Shown here piece after piece: positions 1 to 7,083 of a stretch of 10,961 nucleotides of DNA (within the stretch, counting starts at the first letter, position 1; the number at the start of each line of letters is the position of its first letter). Source of the DNA: Candidatus Proendomicrobium guianensium (GTDB taxonomy: Bacteria; Elusimicrobiota; Endomicrobiia; Endomicrobiales; Endomicrobiaceae); NCBI GenBank assembly GCA_009785775.1, contig WQVR01000014.1, positions 1 to 10,961 of the forward strand, given 5' to 3'. The notes under the pieces were generated by a model that saw only the letters and a program-made list of their open reading frames with translations, ran no database searches and had not been told where the DNA came from. The translations under genes were made by a program, and so were the position numbers.

Positions 1-590
1 CCCAGCGGCAAAATTTGCAAGAACAGCTAGACCATGCCAGAGACCGTCAGGAAAGTTTAGAGCGCCAGCTTGCAGAAGTAAGAAGAACTGACCCTCAAAA
101 TCGCCAAGCACAACAAGAATTAGAACGTCAAATAGCGGAAGAACGCCAAAGGCAAAGCGAACTTAATCGCCGGCAGGCAAGTTTAGAAGGTGCTCAGCGG
201 CAAAATTTGCAAGAACAGTTGGAGCACTCCAGAGACCGTCAAGAAAGTCTTCAGCGCCAACTTGATGAAATGAGAAGAAGTGACCCTGAAAACAATGAAG
301 CGCAACAAGCATTGGAACATCAAATAAACGAAGAGCGTCAAAGACGAAACGAGCTTAACCGAGAACAGGCAAGATTAGACAACGCTCAACGGCGAAACTT
401 GCAAGAGCAGGTTGCCTTGGCAAGGGCGCGTCAAGAAAGCCTTCAGCGCCAGCGTGAAGAAATAAGAGAAACCGACCCTCAAAATAATGCCGAATTGCAA
501 AGGCTTGAACAACAAATAGCAGAGTCTCAAAGAGAACGGGAAAATTTAGAAAGGCAAACACAAGAACTCGCAAACGCACAAGCCATACAA
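1..590 (+). repeat. 192-bp (64-residue) in-frame tandem repeat, three full copies plus a partial one at the left edge
   Basis: Copies begin at 15, 207 and 399, each with TTG-CA(A)-GA(A/G)-CAG (protein LQEQ), exactly 192 nt apart. Bases 1-14 match 193-206 except for one base, so the array continues leftward off the window. By eye, copies 1 and 2 share 45 of 64 residues and copies 2 and 3 share 31 of 64, so decay increases toward the 3' side. Shared features are RQESL-RQ, a DP-N motif at unit positions 26-29, an LE-QI segment and the AQ at the unit end. 64 is not a multiple of 7, so each unit shifts the heptad register by one or needs a break, probably at the DP motif. Confidence 0.92.
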
Positions 591-1853
591 GCCCGTCAAG
601 AACAAATTAGGCTTGCACAAGAACTTAGACAAGCGCACAGAGATATGGCTGATAATAACCAACGTCAACAGCAGAGCGCTCAAGAAAGGCAAAATGAAGC
701 TGCAAGCGATGAACTTACACAACAGCAAAGAGACATTAACCAAGAAGCCATGGCAGAAACCAGAAATTTTTTAGAACAGCAAAACAGGCAAATGCGTCGG
801 GAAATAAGTTCTTTAGAACAGCAGGTTGAAACAATGTCTGAAATGACGGCAAATTTAGAAAATAATCAGGAATATTTAAGCCAAGAAAATTTGGCAAGAC
901 ATCAAGATATGCTTAGACGCGCGCAAAGAAGGCTCAGAGAATTAGAAGCTAACGTGACTTCCGCGCAAGAACGCTTAGACAGAAGTATAGAACATGACAC
1001 AACGCAAAGTGAAGAAGAACGCCTTGCTGAAGAAGCCAGATTGCAAGCAGAACTCGACAGCCTTAGGCAACAGATACGGGAAGTACAAAGCAATCTTGAA
1101 AGAGTTGAAAGTACTTTAGACTTAGTGCAAGAAAGAAAACTCAGATCTGAACTTGAAATACAAAGGTATAGCCAAGCCCAGCGTCGGGCAAATGAGCAAA
1201 CTCGTCTGGCACAGCAAGATGCCAGACGAAGTCAGTCCGAGGCAGAAACTGCCGCCCGCGAAGCCGAGCAGGCGCGTCGCCGCGAAGAGGAGCTTCGCAG
1301 AAGGCATATGGAATCTGTCAGCCAAATAATACGCGGCGAGGCAACCCAAGAGCAAGCTGAAGCGCTTGAGCGTGAACTTATGCAGGCAATGGACAGGCTT
1401 TCCGATATGCAGCGCCGGTCTAGCTATGCGCAGGATCAACAAAGGGAAGCTCAAAGGCGTCAACAGCAAATAGGAAGAGACAGGGCGGATAATGACGCAA
1501 GAATCGCCCAAATGCAAAGGCTTTTAGATAATCTTAACAGAGCCGAAGAAAGAAGTGAAGCTCAAAGAGAACAACTTTTAGAGGAACTTCAAGACCTTAT
1601 GGAAGAATTTGGCAGGCGCGGCAGAGAAGAAAGGGACAGAGTTGCCGACCCTGACGCCGATGACATTGACTTTAGAAGAGAAGAAGATTTAGACGAAGAC
1701 GTAAGAGAAGCAAGAAGGAGAAATGAAGAGCGTGCTATAGACGAAGACCAAATAAGGCGTATTTTAAACTTTTATCTTGAAGCAGACAGAAACCCTCTGG
1801 TAAATGAAAATATAGATCATAACAGGGCTCGCGGTACTATAAGGGATTGGTAA
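1..1853 (+). CDS. Gln/Glu/Arg-rich coiled-coil protein in the Bat operon, 3' part (possible BatC-like C-terminus)
   Basis: The frame is open from the left edge (first full codon at 3), so the gene starts upstream; the TTG at 15 is internal, because the residues before it continue the repeat. What is visible is about 616 residues, dominated by Q, E, R, A and L, with no Cys and hardly any aromatics: a very long coiled coil. Three 64-residue repeats come first, each with a DP-N motif. Numbering from the TTG, Pro occurs only at 27, 91 and 155, then not again until 546, leaving about 390 Pro-free residues. The acidic/basic tail (about 545-612) ends in ILNFYLEADRNP and then IRDW. A C-terminal aromatic 'DW/NW' tail after a short helix recalls BatC/TPR-type Bat proteins, and batD follows after 1 nt, so a BatC-like role is my inference. 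No TPR or VWA domain is seen, nor any membrane segment. It might instead be an unrelated structural filament. Confidence 0.75.
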   Translation, partial: QRQNLQEQLDHARDRQESLERQLAEVRRTDPQNRQAQQELERQIAEERQRQSELNRRQASLEGAQRQNLQEQLEHSRDRQESLQRQLDEMRRSDPENNEAQQALEHQINEERQRRNELNREQARLDNAQRRNLQEQVALARARQESLQRQREEIRETDPQNNAELQRLEQQIAESQRERENLERQTQELANAQAIQARQEQIRLAQELRQAHRDMADNNQRQQQSAQERQNEAASDELTQQQRDINQEAMAETRNFLEQQNRQMRREISSLEQQVETMSEMTANLENNQEYLSQENLARHQDMLRRAQRRLRELEANVTSAQERLDRSIEHDTTQSEEERLAEEARLQAELDSLRQQIREVQSNLERVESTLDLVQERKLRSELEIQRYSQAQRRANEQTRLAQQDARRSQSEAETAAREAEQARRREEELRRRHMESVSQIIRGEATQEQAEALERELMQAMDRLSDMQRRSSYAQDQQREAQRRQQQIGRDRADNDARIAQMQRLLDNLNRAEERSEAQREQLLEELQDLMEEFGRRGREERDRVADPDADDIDFRREEDLDEDVREARRRNEERAIDEDQIRRILNFYLEADRNPLVNENIDHNRARGTIRDW

Positions 1854-1854
1854 A

Positions 1855-3648
1855 ATGTTCAGGCTGAAAATTAAAAAAATATTTTTTAAATTATTATTTA
1901 CGGTTATGTTGGTGTATGCCGGTTCTAATGCGTATGCCCAAATTATTTCGGTAGAACAATCCGTAAGCTCAGATCGCGTAGAAATTAGAGAATTTGTAAA
2001 CTTTCAAGTAGTGGTTAGCGGCAGGTTTAGCGAATTGGAAAACCCTACTATTCCCTTAATGAGCGACTTTGTTGTGTTTTTTGCAGGCAGAGAACATACC
2101 ACCACGCCCGCAGGCGTAGACACTATAACTTTCAGTTATACTTTAGCGCCAAGGACGCACGGAAACTTTCAAGTAAACGAATTTACAATAAACTATCAGG
2201 GGCAAGCGTACCAAACCCAAGCTTTCGATATAGAAGTGGTACGCCCCGGCGAGGCCGACAGGGTGGCAAGCAGTTTGCAACGCAGTGACGGCGGGCGGGC
2301 TTTTGTCAGAGCGCGCGTTGACTCTACGGCGGTATTTGTAAACCAGCGTATAACGTATAATGTAAGGTTTTATACTAATATGGAACTTGCAACAAACCCA
2401 ATGTTTACGCCGCCAATGTTTGTAGGTTTTTGGAATAATGCTTCCACCCCGACTACAGGCTACACTTTAATAGACGGCATAAATTATTTGTATATAGATG
2501 TAAGAGCAAGGCTTTATCCCGTACGCACGGGCGAATTAAATATTGAGTCGGCGGAGCTTTCAATTTCCGCATTAGATATTGCCCCCAGTACCGGCAATAT
2601 TGACGCTACTGCTTTTTTTCAGGCACTTATGGGGGGGGCAAGAGAAAACCATATTTTATATTCAAATACGGTCAGGGTAACGGTGTTTCCGCTTCCTGAA
2701 CACGGCCGCCCTGAAAACTTTTCAGGGGCAGTCGGCAGGTTTTCGGCAAGATCGTTTGTAGACAGAAGAAGGGTTGTAGTTAACGAACCGTTTACCCTTA
2801 CCGTTGCAATTGCCGGAGACGGTAACATTCACGGTATATCAGACCCTGTTGTAAACTTAAATGAAAATGAATTTTTAATTTTTGAACCTACGCGTAATGT
2901 CAGCTCTACAGCAAATCCCAACATATTTACAAAAGTTTTCAGGTACAGGGTTGTACCAAGAACTTATGGCCGTTTAAGCATACCTTCAATAGAGTTTTCA
3001 TACTTTGATTTAGACAGGTTGGACTATATTACATTAACAACCGCTCCCATAGAAATAGAAGTAGGCAGAGGTACCCATGTGGCGCGGGTTTTAGAATTTG
3101 AAGGCACTCAAAGAGAAGTAGGCATTGGTATACGCTCTGCAAAAATTATAAGAAGCATAAGCGGATTTCAACCAAGAAATATTTTAGATAGCGCATGGTT
3201 TAGCGTTATTGTAATAATAAACTTACTTTTTGTAATGTATGCGCTTGGTTACAGGCTTTATGTGTATCAAATAGAATTAGACCCGCGCACATACCGCCGC
3301 CGCAGAGCCTACAGAAGCTATAAAAAATATCTTAAACTTGCCGGTAAATATTTGCAAAAAGAAGACGTATCGAGCTTTTATTTCGCAATTAACGAAGCAT
3401 GTTTCGAGTTTATAAAATTCGTTACCGATAAAGACGCGAAAGCTTTGCTTAGAGATAAAATATACGCACTTTTAAAACAGCATTCTGTAAGTGAAGAAAC
3501 AATCCAAAAATTAGACTACTTTTTTGTAAACTCAGACTATTCTAGATATTCTTCCGCATTATCAGATTCGCACGCTTTAAAGCAGACAATGGAAGACTTT
3601 AACATAATAACAAACGTAATAATAAAAGATATGGAAAAAATAATATGA
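1855..3648 (+). CDS. batD: BatD-type membrane-anchored periplasmic protein (aerotolerance operon)
   Basis: The 597-residue product fits BatD (Bacteroides aerotolerance family; exact biochemical role unsettled, thought to act in an envelope complex with the VWA proteins BatA/BatB). A signal peptide covers residues 1-28 (Lys-rich start, hydrophobic core, AYA before Q29). A long beta-rich region follows, with repeated immunoglobulin-like segments; RPENFSGAVGRF near 285 and the FTLTVAIAGDGNI stretch are typical BatD text. One membrane helix lies at about 446-468, then a basic, helical cytoplasmic tail of about 130 residues. The ATG is 1 nt after the preceding stop, with a modest AAGGG about 8 nt upstream. 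The gene overlaps batE by 4 nt (ATGA). A G8 run at 2631-2638 lies in frame. No truncation is visible. Confidence 0.88.
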   Translation: MFRLKIKKIFFKLLFTVMLVYAGSNAYAQIISVEQSVSSDRVEIREFVNFQVVVSGRFSELENPTIPLMSDFVVFFAGREHTTTPAGVDTITFSYTLAPRTHGNFQVNEFTINYQGQAYQTQAFDIEVVRPGEADRVASSLQRSDGGRAFVRARVDSTAVFVNQRITYNVRFYTNMELATNPMFTPPMFVGFWNNASTPTTGYTLIDGINYLYIDVRARLYPVRTGELNIESAELSISALDIAPSTGNIDATAFFQALMGGARENHILYSNTVRVTVFPLPEHGRPENFSGAVGRFSARSFVDRRRVVVNEPFTLTVAIAGDGNIHGISDPVVNLNENEFLIFEPTRNVSSTANPNIFTKVFRYRVVPRTYGRLSIPSIEFSYFDLDRLDYITLTTAPIEIEVGRGTHVARVLEFEGTQREVGIGIRSAKIIRSISGFQPRNILDSAWFSVIVIINLLFVMYALGYRLYVYQIELDPRTYRRRRAYRSYKKYLKLAGKYLQKEDVSSFYFAINEACFEFIKFVTDKDAKALLRDKIYALLKQHSVSEETIQKLDYFFVNSDYSRYSSALSDSHALKQTMEDFNIITNVIIKDMEKII

Positions 3649-4385
3649 AAAAAATTATTATAACAGCGATTTTTTTATGTCTTGCTTGTACGTTCGCTTT
3701 TGGTAGTGTGCGCCAGCAAACGCTTTTAAATAATGCGCGCACGGCTTATGAAGAGGGGCGTTACCAACGCGCCATAGAACTATATGAATCTTTAATAAGG
3801 TATGACAATATCAGGAACTCTGCGGTTTTTTACAATTTGGCGTCAGCTTATTACAGAGACGGCAACCTCGGTAAAGCAATGCTTAATATCATGCGCGCGT
3901 TTAATTTAAATCCCCGCAATTCTGATATTCGTTACAATATGCGCTATATGAGACATCAAACTTTAGAGCCTGAAGTGCCCTTCGCCCAAGCAATGGTAAA
4001 CTGGGTGATAAATTGGGGGACTTTAAACGAATTTACGGTAATTGCTTTGCTTAGCGGGCTTTTTTTATGCCTTTTTACCGGACTTTTACTTTTGAAGCAA
4101 GAAAAAAAATACAAAAAACCTGCTTTGGTTGCATTGGTTATATTTTTTATTACCGGATTTTTATTTTTTGCCAAGGCCGATTACGGTTATTTTAGGTCAC
4201 AGGCAATAGCTATTGAAAGGCTTGAAGTTTTTGAGGAGCCTTCCACCCAAAGCGCGTTTGCTTTTGCAATTAATGAAGGCCGGCAGGTAACCGTACTGTC
4301 TCGTGCGGGCGGTTGGTCTTTGGTTAGGCTTGATGTTGAAGGCATTGCCGGTTGGGCAGAAAACGCAAACATAGAAATAATTTAA
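3645..4385 (+). CDS. batE: BatE-type TPR and SH3-like membrane protein
   Basis: The 246-residue product has the BatE layout. A signal-like hydrophobic segment (about 3-20) is followed by a TPR region (about 23-105; NNARTAYEEGRYQRAIELYE, then YNLASAYYRDGNLGKAM). Two membrane helices follow (about 130-150 and 158-177). The C-terminus is a bacterial SH3-like domain (about 186-246; VTVLSRAGGWSLVRL then IAGWAENANI). TPR and SH3 domains usually mediate protein and cell-wall contacts, and in Bat operons BatE is presumed to be part of the same envelope assembly as BatD. The start overlaps the batD stop as ATGA, implying translational coupling. Cys12 and Cys15 sit in the leader, but the lipobox is poor (no Leu/Val at -3), so signal peptidase I cleavage near AFG-S at 18-21 is more likely than a lipoprotein. 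Confidence 0.87.
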   Translation: MKKIIITAIFLCLACTFAFGSVRQQTLLNNARTAYEEGRYQRAIELYESLIRYDNIRNSAVFYNLASAYYRDGNLGKAMLNIMRAFNLNPRNSDIRYNMRYMRHQTLEPEVPFAQAMVNWVINWGTLNEFTVIALLSGLFLCLFTGLLLLKQEKKYKKPALVALVIFFITGFLFFAKADYGYFRSQAIAIERLEVFEEPSTQSAFAFAINEGRQVTVLSRAGGWSLVRLDVEGIAGWAENANIEII

Positions 4386-4386
4386 A

Positions 4387-4965
4387 ATGAAAAAAATTGC
4401 TATTTTCGGCGGCAGTTTTGATCCCGTACACCTTGCTCACATTCGCCTTGCCGAAACTGCCGCAGAAGAGTTTGCTTTAGATGAAGTTGTTTTTGTGCCC
4501 GCCTATATTGCGCCCCATAAAACTTATCCTCCCGTAAGCGCCGCGCACCGCTTGCAAATGTTGCGTTTTGCGCTAAAAGATAAAAACAAGTTTTCTTTAA
4601 GCCTTTTTGAAATAGAACAACTAAAGCCCATTTATACTTACCAAACCTTAAACTATTTTCAAGGCTTATACAAAAATTCAAAAGTATACTTGCTTGCAGG
4701 CGCAGACTCGTTTAACGACTTCCCAAATTGGAAAAATATAGACGATATTTTAAATAACTATAGCGTAATTATAGCGCGCCGGCCAAATGCCCAAGTAAAC
4801 AAAAGCCTGTCTTATTACGGTAAGGTTTTTTTTACTTCAAACCAAATGCCTGATATTTCTTCTACAACAATAAGAAATACCGTTAAAATATCCCCTGAAA
4901 ATTTAAGCATTTTAACAGGTAAGGCTGTTGCGGATTATATACTTGAAAATAAACTGTATCAATAG
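4387..4965 (+). CDS. nadD: Nicotinate-nucleotide adenylyltransferase NadD
   Basis: This cytosolic enzyme joins nicotinate mononucleotide and ATP to give deamido-NAD, the step before NAD synthetase. The 192-residue length is normal. The nucleotidyltransferase signature GGSFDPVHLAH lies at residues 8-18, with His15 and His18 in the HxGH-type position (here HLAH). An APHK segment at 42-45, GADSFNDFPNWK at 105-116 and the second ATP-binding motif ISSTTIR at 157-163 are all present, so it looks fully active. The ATG is 1 nt after the batE stop (TAA-A-ATG), without a clear Shine-Dalgarno sequence, and should depend on coupled translation. yqeK follows at once, as in many bacteria. Confidence 0.97.
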   Translation: MKKIAIFGGSFDPVHLAHIRLAETAAEEFALDEVVFVPAYIAPHKTYPPVSAAHRLQMLRFALKDKNKFSLSLFEIEQLKPIYTYQTLNYFQGLYKNSKVYLLAGADSFNDFPNWKNIDDILNNYSVIIARRPNAQVNKSLSYYGKVFFTSNQMPDISSTTIRNTVKISPENLSILTGKAVADYILENKLYQ

Positions 4966-4966
4966 C

Positions 4967-5521
4967 ATGGACAAAAAAATATTAAATTATCTAAAATTAA
5001 AGCTAACAAAAGAACGTTATACCCACACTTTAAGTGTGGCTAAGTTAGCTGAAAGTTTAGCGCCGGCGCGCCTTAAACAAAGTGCAAAAATTGCCGCGCT
5101 TTTACACGACGCGGCAAAAGGTATAAGTGCGGGCGAACTAATAAAAGTCGCGCTTAAAAATAAACTTAAAGTAGAATGTTTTAAAGAAATTCAAAAACAT
5201 GCTCCTCATTTATTGCATTCATATGTGTCTGCGCATATAGCGCAAACAAAATTTAACATTAATGACAAACAAATTTTAAACGCCATAAAATATCATACAA
5301 CCGCAGCACCCAGCATAAGCGAACTGGCAAAAATAGTTTTTGTGGCAGACTATTGCGCGGGCAGGGAAAGCCAAACCAAAAAATTACAAAAACTTGCTTG
5401 TCAAAACTTGGATAGAGCTTTTAAGCAGGCGCTTTTTGGAAAGATAAATTATGTGCTTGAATGCGGGCAGTGGCTTAACCCTTTAAGCATTAAAGCTTGG
5501 AATTATTATCATGTTAAATAA
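4967..5521 (+). CDS. yqeK: YqeK-family HD-domain bis(5'-nucleosyl)-tetraphosphatase
   Basis: YqeK proteins are HD-domain hydrolases; characterised members cut the alarmone Ap4A symmetrically to 2 ADP. I chose the ATG at 4967 (184 residues) over an in-frame upstream start at 4928 inside nadD. The 4967 start sits 1 nt after the nadD stop and gives the family's usual N-terminus and length. The HD pattern is intact: His20 in RYTHTLSVA, His47-Asp48 in ALLHDAAKG, His81/His84 in HLLHSYVSA, His110 in IKYHTT and Asp128 in FVADY. These are the expected metal and phosphate ligands. The last 11 nt overlap the next gene. Placement after nadD is a widespread arrangement. Confidence 0.93.
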   Translation: MDKKILNYLKLKLTKERYTHTLSVAKLAESLAPARLKQSAKIAALLHDAAKGISAGELIKVALKNKLKVECFKEIQKHAPHLLHSYVSAHIAQTKFNINDKQILNAIKYHTTAAPSISELAKIVFVADYCAGRESQTKKLQKLACQNLDRAFKQALFGKINYVLECGQWLNPLSIKAWNYYHVK

Positions 5522-6554
5522 AATTTTTAATTACTTTGTATTGCTTTTAGGAATTGCCTTAATGGCAAGCGCCATACATATGTATCGCACTGACCCTTTA
5601 AGCCAAAAAATTTCTACCGGCAAACCCTTAAATTTTAAAGTTTTGCTTTATACCGATTACACTGCAGACGTGCTTTATATAACCTATGACACAAAAAATA
5701 ATTTAATAAGGGTTTTATCATTTAACCCCGAAATTACGGTTTTAGAGCGCGTCGGGCGAAGCAGAAATTTAAACTTTGCTTTTTTCGGTCGCCCCGAACT
5801 TAGCCTTGAGGAAAAAACTTATGCGATGTTTGCTAAAGTAAGGCGCCTGTCAGGTGGTGTTTTGCAAAACTATTACACTTTTGTAATTAACCTTAACGAC
5901 TTTTCCCATGTGCCTGTTATAGAAACTTATATCAACACCGAATACAGAAATATGCGCCTTGCCGCACAAATACGTTTGATAGAATTTCTAGGGAAGTCTG
6001 CCCGCAACAGTTTTATAGATTTTACGCGCGCCGTTTTTGAAAATTATGAACTCTTAAATACCGATATGCCTAAGCTTTCAATGTTTAACTTAATAATGCA
6101 TGTTAGTAAATACGAACCGTTAAGAGATATAATTTTTATTGAATATCCATGGCACAACAACCGTAGGCGTATAGAACCCCTAAACGAAAGTTCCGTAATA
6201 TCTGCTAAAAAGATGTTTGCAAATATTAATTTAAGTCCTCTTGCTTCAGGCAGACCGCCCGTTATTAACGTTATAAATGCCTCGGGTATACGGCGCTTGG
6301 CAGAAATGACTTCTTGGAGACTCAGGCAAAATAATTTTGATATTTTTGAATGGTCCAGTACGCGCTCCCGTTATGATACTACCATAATAAAAAATTACAG
6401 GGCAAACTTTGCGTGCGCTCTTGAAATTAAAAATATTTTAGGCGCGGGAGTTATAATTAACTTCCCAAATACCGCAACCCGTAGAGACATAGAAATTTTT
6501 ATGGGAAAAGACAGCAAAATTTACGATGAACTTGATAGAATAAGCAGAAATTAA
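5511..6554 (+). CDS. Membrane-anchored LytR_C-domain protein with a degenerate LCP-like N-terminal region
   Basis: The 347-residue product starts with one membrane helix (about 6-24) and should otherwise be extracytoplasmic. Residues 250-335 match the LytR C-terminal domain: VINVINASGIRRLAEMTSWR, then a YDTTIIKNYR stretch and a GAGV-I segment, as in the domain's 'V-NASG--G-A' pattern. Residues about 42-80 (TADVLYITYDTKNNLIRVLSF) resemble the start of an LCP (LytR-CpsA-Psr) catalytic domain. The usual IPRDT-like motif is replaced by FNPEI, and I cannot find the family's Arg cluster. Transferase activity on wall polymers is therefore doubtful; a binding or scaffold role is inference. An LCP gene between yqeK and rsfS is also common in Clostridia, which supports the relationship. 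It overlaps yqeK by 11 nt. Confidence 0.78.
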   Translation: MLNKIFNYFVLLLGIALMASAIHMYRTDPLSQKISTGKPLNFKVLLYTDYTADVLYITYDTKNNLIRVLSFNPEITVLERVGRSRNLNFAFFGRPELSLEEKTYAMFAKVRRLSGGVLQNYYTFVINLNDFSHVPVIETYINTEYRNMRLAAQIRLIEFLGKSARNSFIDFTRAVFENYELLNTDMPKLSMFNLIMHVSKYEPLRDIIFIEYPWHNNRRRIEPLNESSVISAKKMFANINLSPLASGRPPVINVINASGIRRLAEMTSWRLRQNNFDIFEWSSTRSRYDTTIIKNYRANFACALEIKNILGAGVIINFPNTATRRDIEIFMGKDSKIYDELDRISRN

Positions 6555-6578
6555 ATATTACTTTTTAAAAGGGGAAAT

Positions 6579-7043
6579 ATGGCAAAAATTAACTACTTGG
6601 CGCTTGCTCGCGCGGCCGTAAAAATAGCTGAAGATAAAAAATGTGAAGATGTACAAATGCTTAATGTAATTAAGCTTACGCCGATTACAAATTATTTTGT
6701 TTTTATGACGGCAAACTCAAGTACGCAGGTTAGCGCCGTTTCAAGCGCTATAGAACAAGAGTTTAAAGCAAACTACTCGCTAATGCCGCTTCATAGAGAC
6801 GGCAAACCCGCCTCAAACTGGCGCGTTTTAGACTATGGCGGGCTTGTAGTACATATTATGGACGAAACAACCCGAACTGCCTACGCGCTTGAAAAACTTT
6901 GGAGCGTTAGCGCCCTGCAAAATAAAAAAGTAGAAGACTCAAGTATGCCAAAAAGTAAAACCGACAAAAAGCCCAAGGCACCTAAAACCAAAGCAAAAGT
7001 TAAACCCAAAGCAAAAGCAAAAACCGTAAAGGAAAAAGCTTAA
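6579..7043 (+). CDS. rsfS: Ribosome silencing factor RsfS with a Lys-rich C-terminal tail
   Basis: RsfS binds protein uL14 on the 50S subunit and blocks subunit joining when nutrients are short. Residues 1-115 are the whole family domain: ITNYFVFMTANSSTQVSAV at 36-54, HRDGKP at 72-77, W81, VLDYGGLVVHIMDE at 83-96 and YALEKLW at 102-108. From about 116 the protein carries a tail of some 38 residues made mainly of Lys, Ala, Pro and Thr, which makes it longer (154) than the usual 105-120. The tail looks histone-H1-like and may help RNA or ribosome binding (inference). A good Shine-Dalgarno sequence, AAAAGGGG at 6567-6574, precedes the ATG, unlike the coupled genes upstream. The stop TAA overlaps the stop of the convergent gene. 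Confidence 0.95.
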   Translation: MAKINYLALARAAVKIAEDKKCEDVQMLNVIKLTPITNYFVFMTANSSTQVSAVSSAIEQEFKANYSLMPLHRDGKPASNWRVLDYGGLVVHIMDETTRTAYALEKLWSVSALQNKKVEDSSMPKSKTDKKPKAPKTKAKVKPKAKAKTVKEKA

Positions 7044-7083
7044 CCAAGCAAAATATCTTTTTGTTTTTGTTTTTTATTACGGT
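7023..7083. terminator. Possible weak bidirectional terminator at convergent gene ends
   Basis: ACCGTAA (7023-7029) pairs with TTACGGT (7077-7083). It encloses a small hairpin, GCTT-AACC-AAGC (7038-7049), and A/T runs on both sides (AAAAAG at 7033-7038; T-rich 7058-7075). On the minus strand the small hairpin is followed by TTTTTCCTTT, which suits an end for the radical SAM gene. The stem is short and everything lies within coding sequence, so this is a suggestion only. Confidence 0.3.

Noticed and set aside
1..590. CRISPR-like array, because of regular repeats
   Set aside because: Units are 192 bp, contiguous without spacers and lie in a reading frame: a protein repeat.
1122..1517. Minus-strand open frame of 131 codons opposite the coiled-coil gene
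   Set aside because: It is the hydrophobic shadow of a Q/E/R-rich coding frame, which yields Leu/Phe/Cys-rich antisense frames; no start signal.
1647..1682. EF-hand-like Ca-binding loop (DPDADDIDFRRE) in the coiled-coil protein
   Set aside because: Asp at 1, 3 and 5 and Glu at 12 fit, but Gly6 and the hydrophobic residue at 8 are missing and the flanks are not a clear helix pair; more likely an acidic linker.
3675..3695. Lipoprotein signal in BatE at Cys12/Cys15
   Set aside because: The residues before Cys15 are C-L-A and lack the usual Leu or Val at -3; ordinary signal cleavage fits better.
4928..4966. Upstream in-frame start for yqeK inside nadD, adding 13 residues
   Set aside because: It would overlap nadD by 38 nt and adds non-family sequence; the ATG at 4967 gives the normal length and a tight junction.
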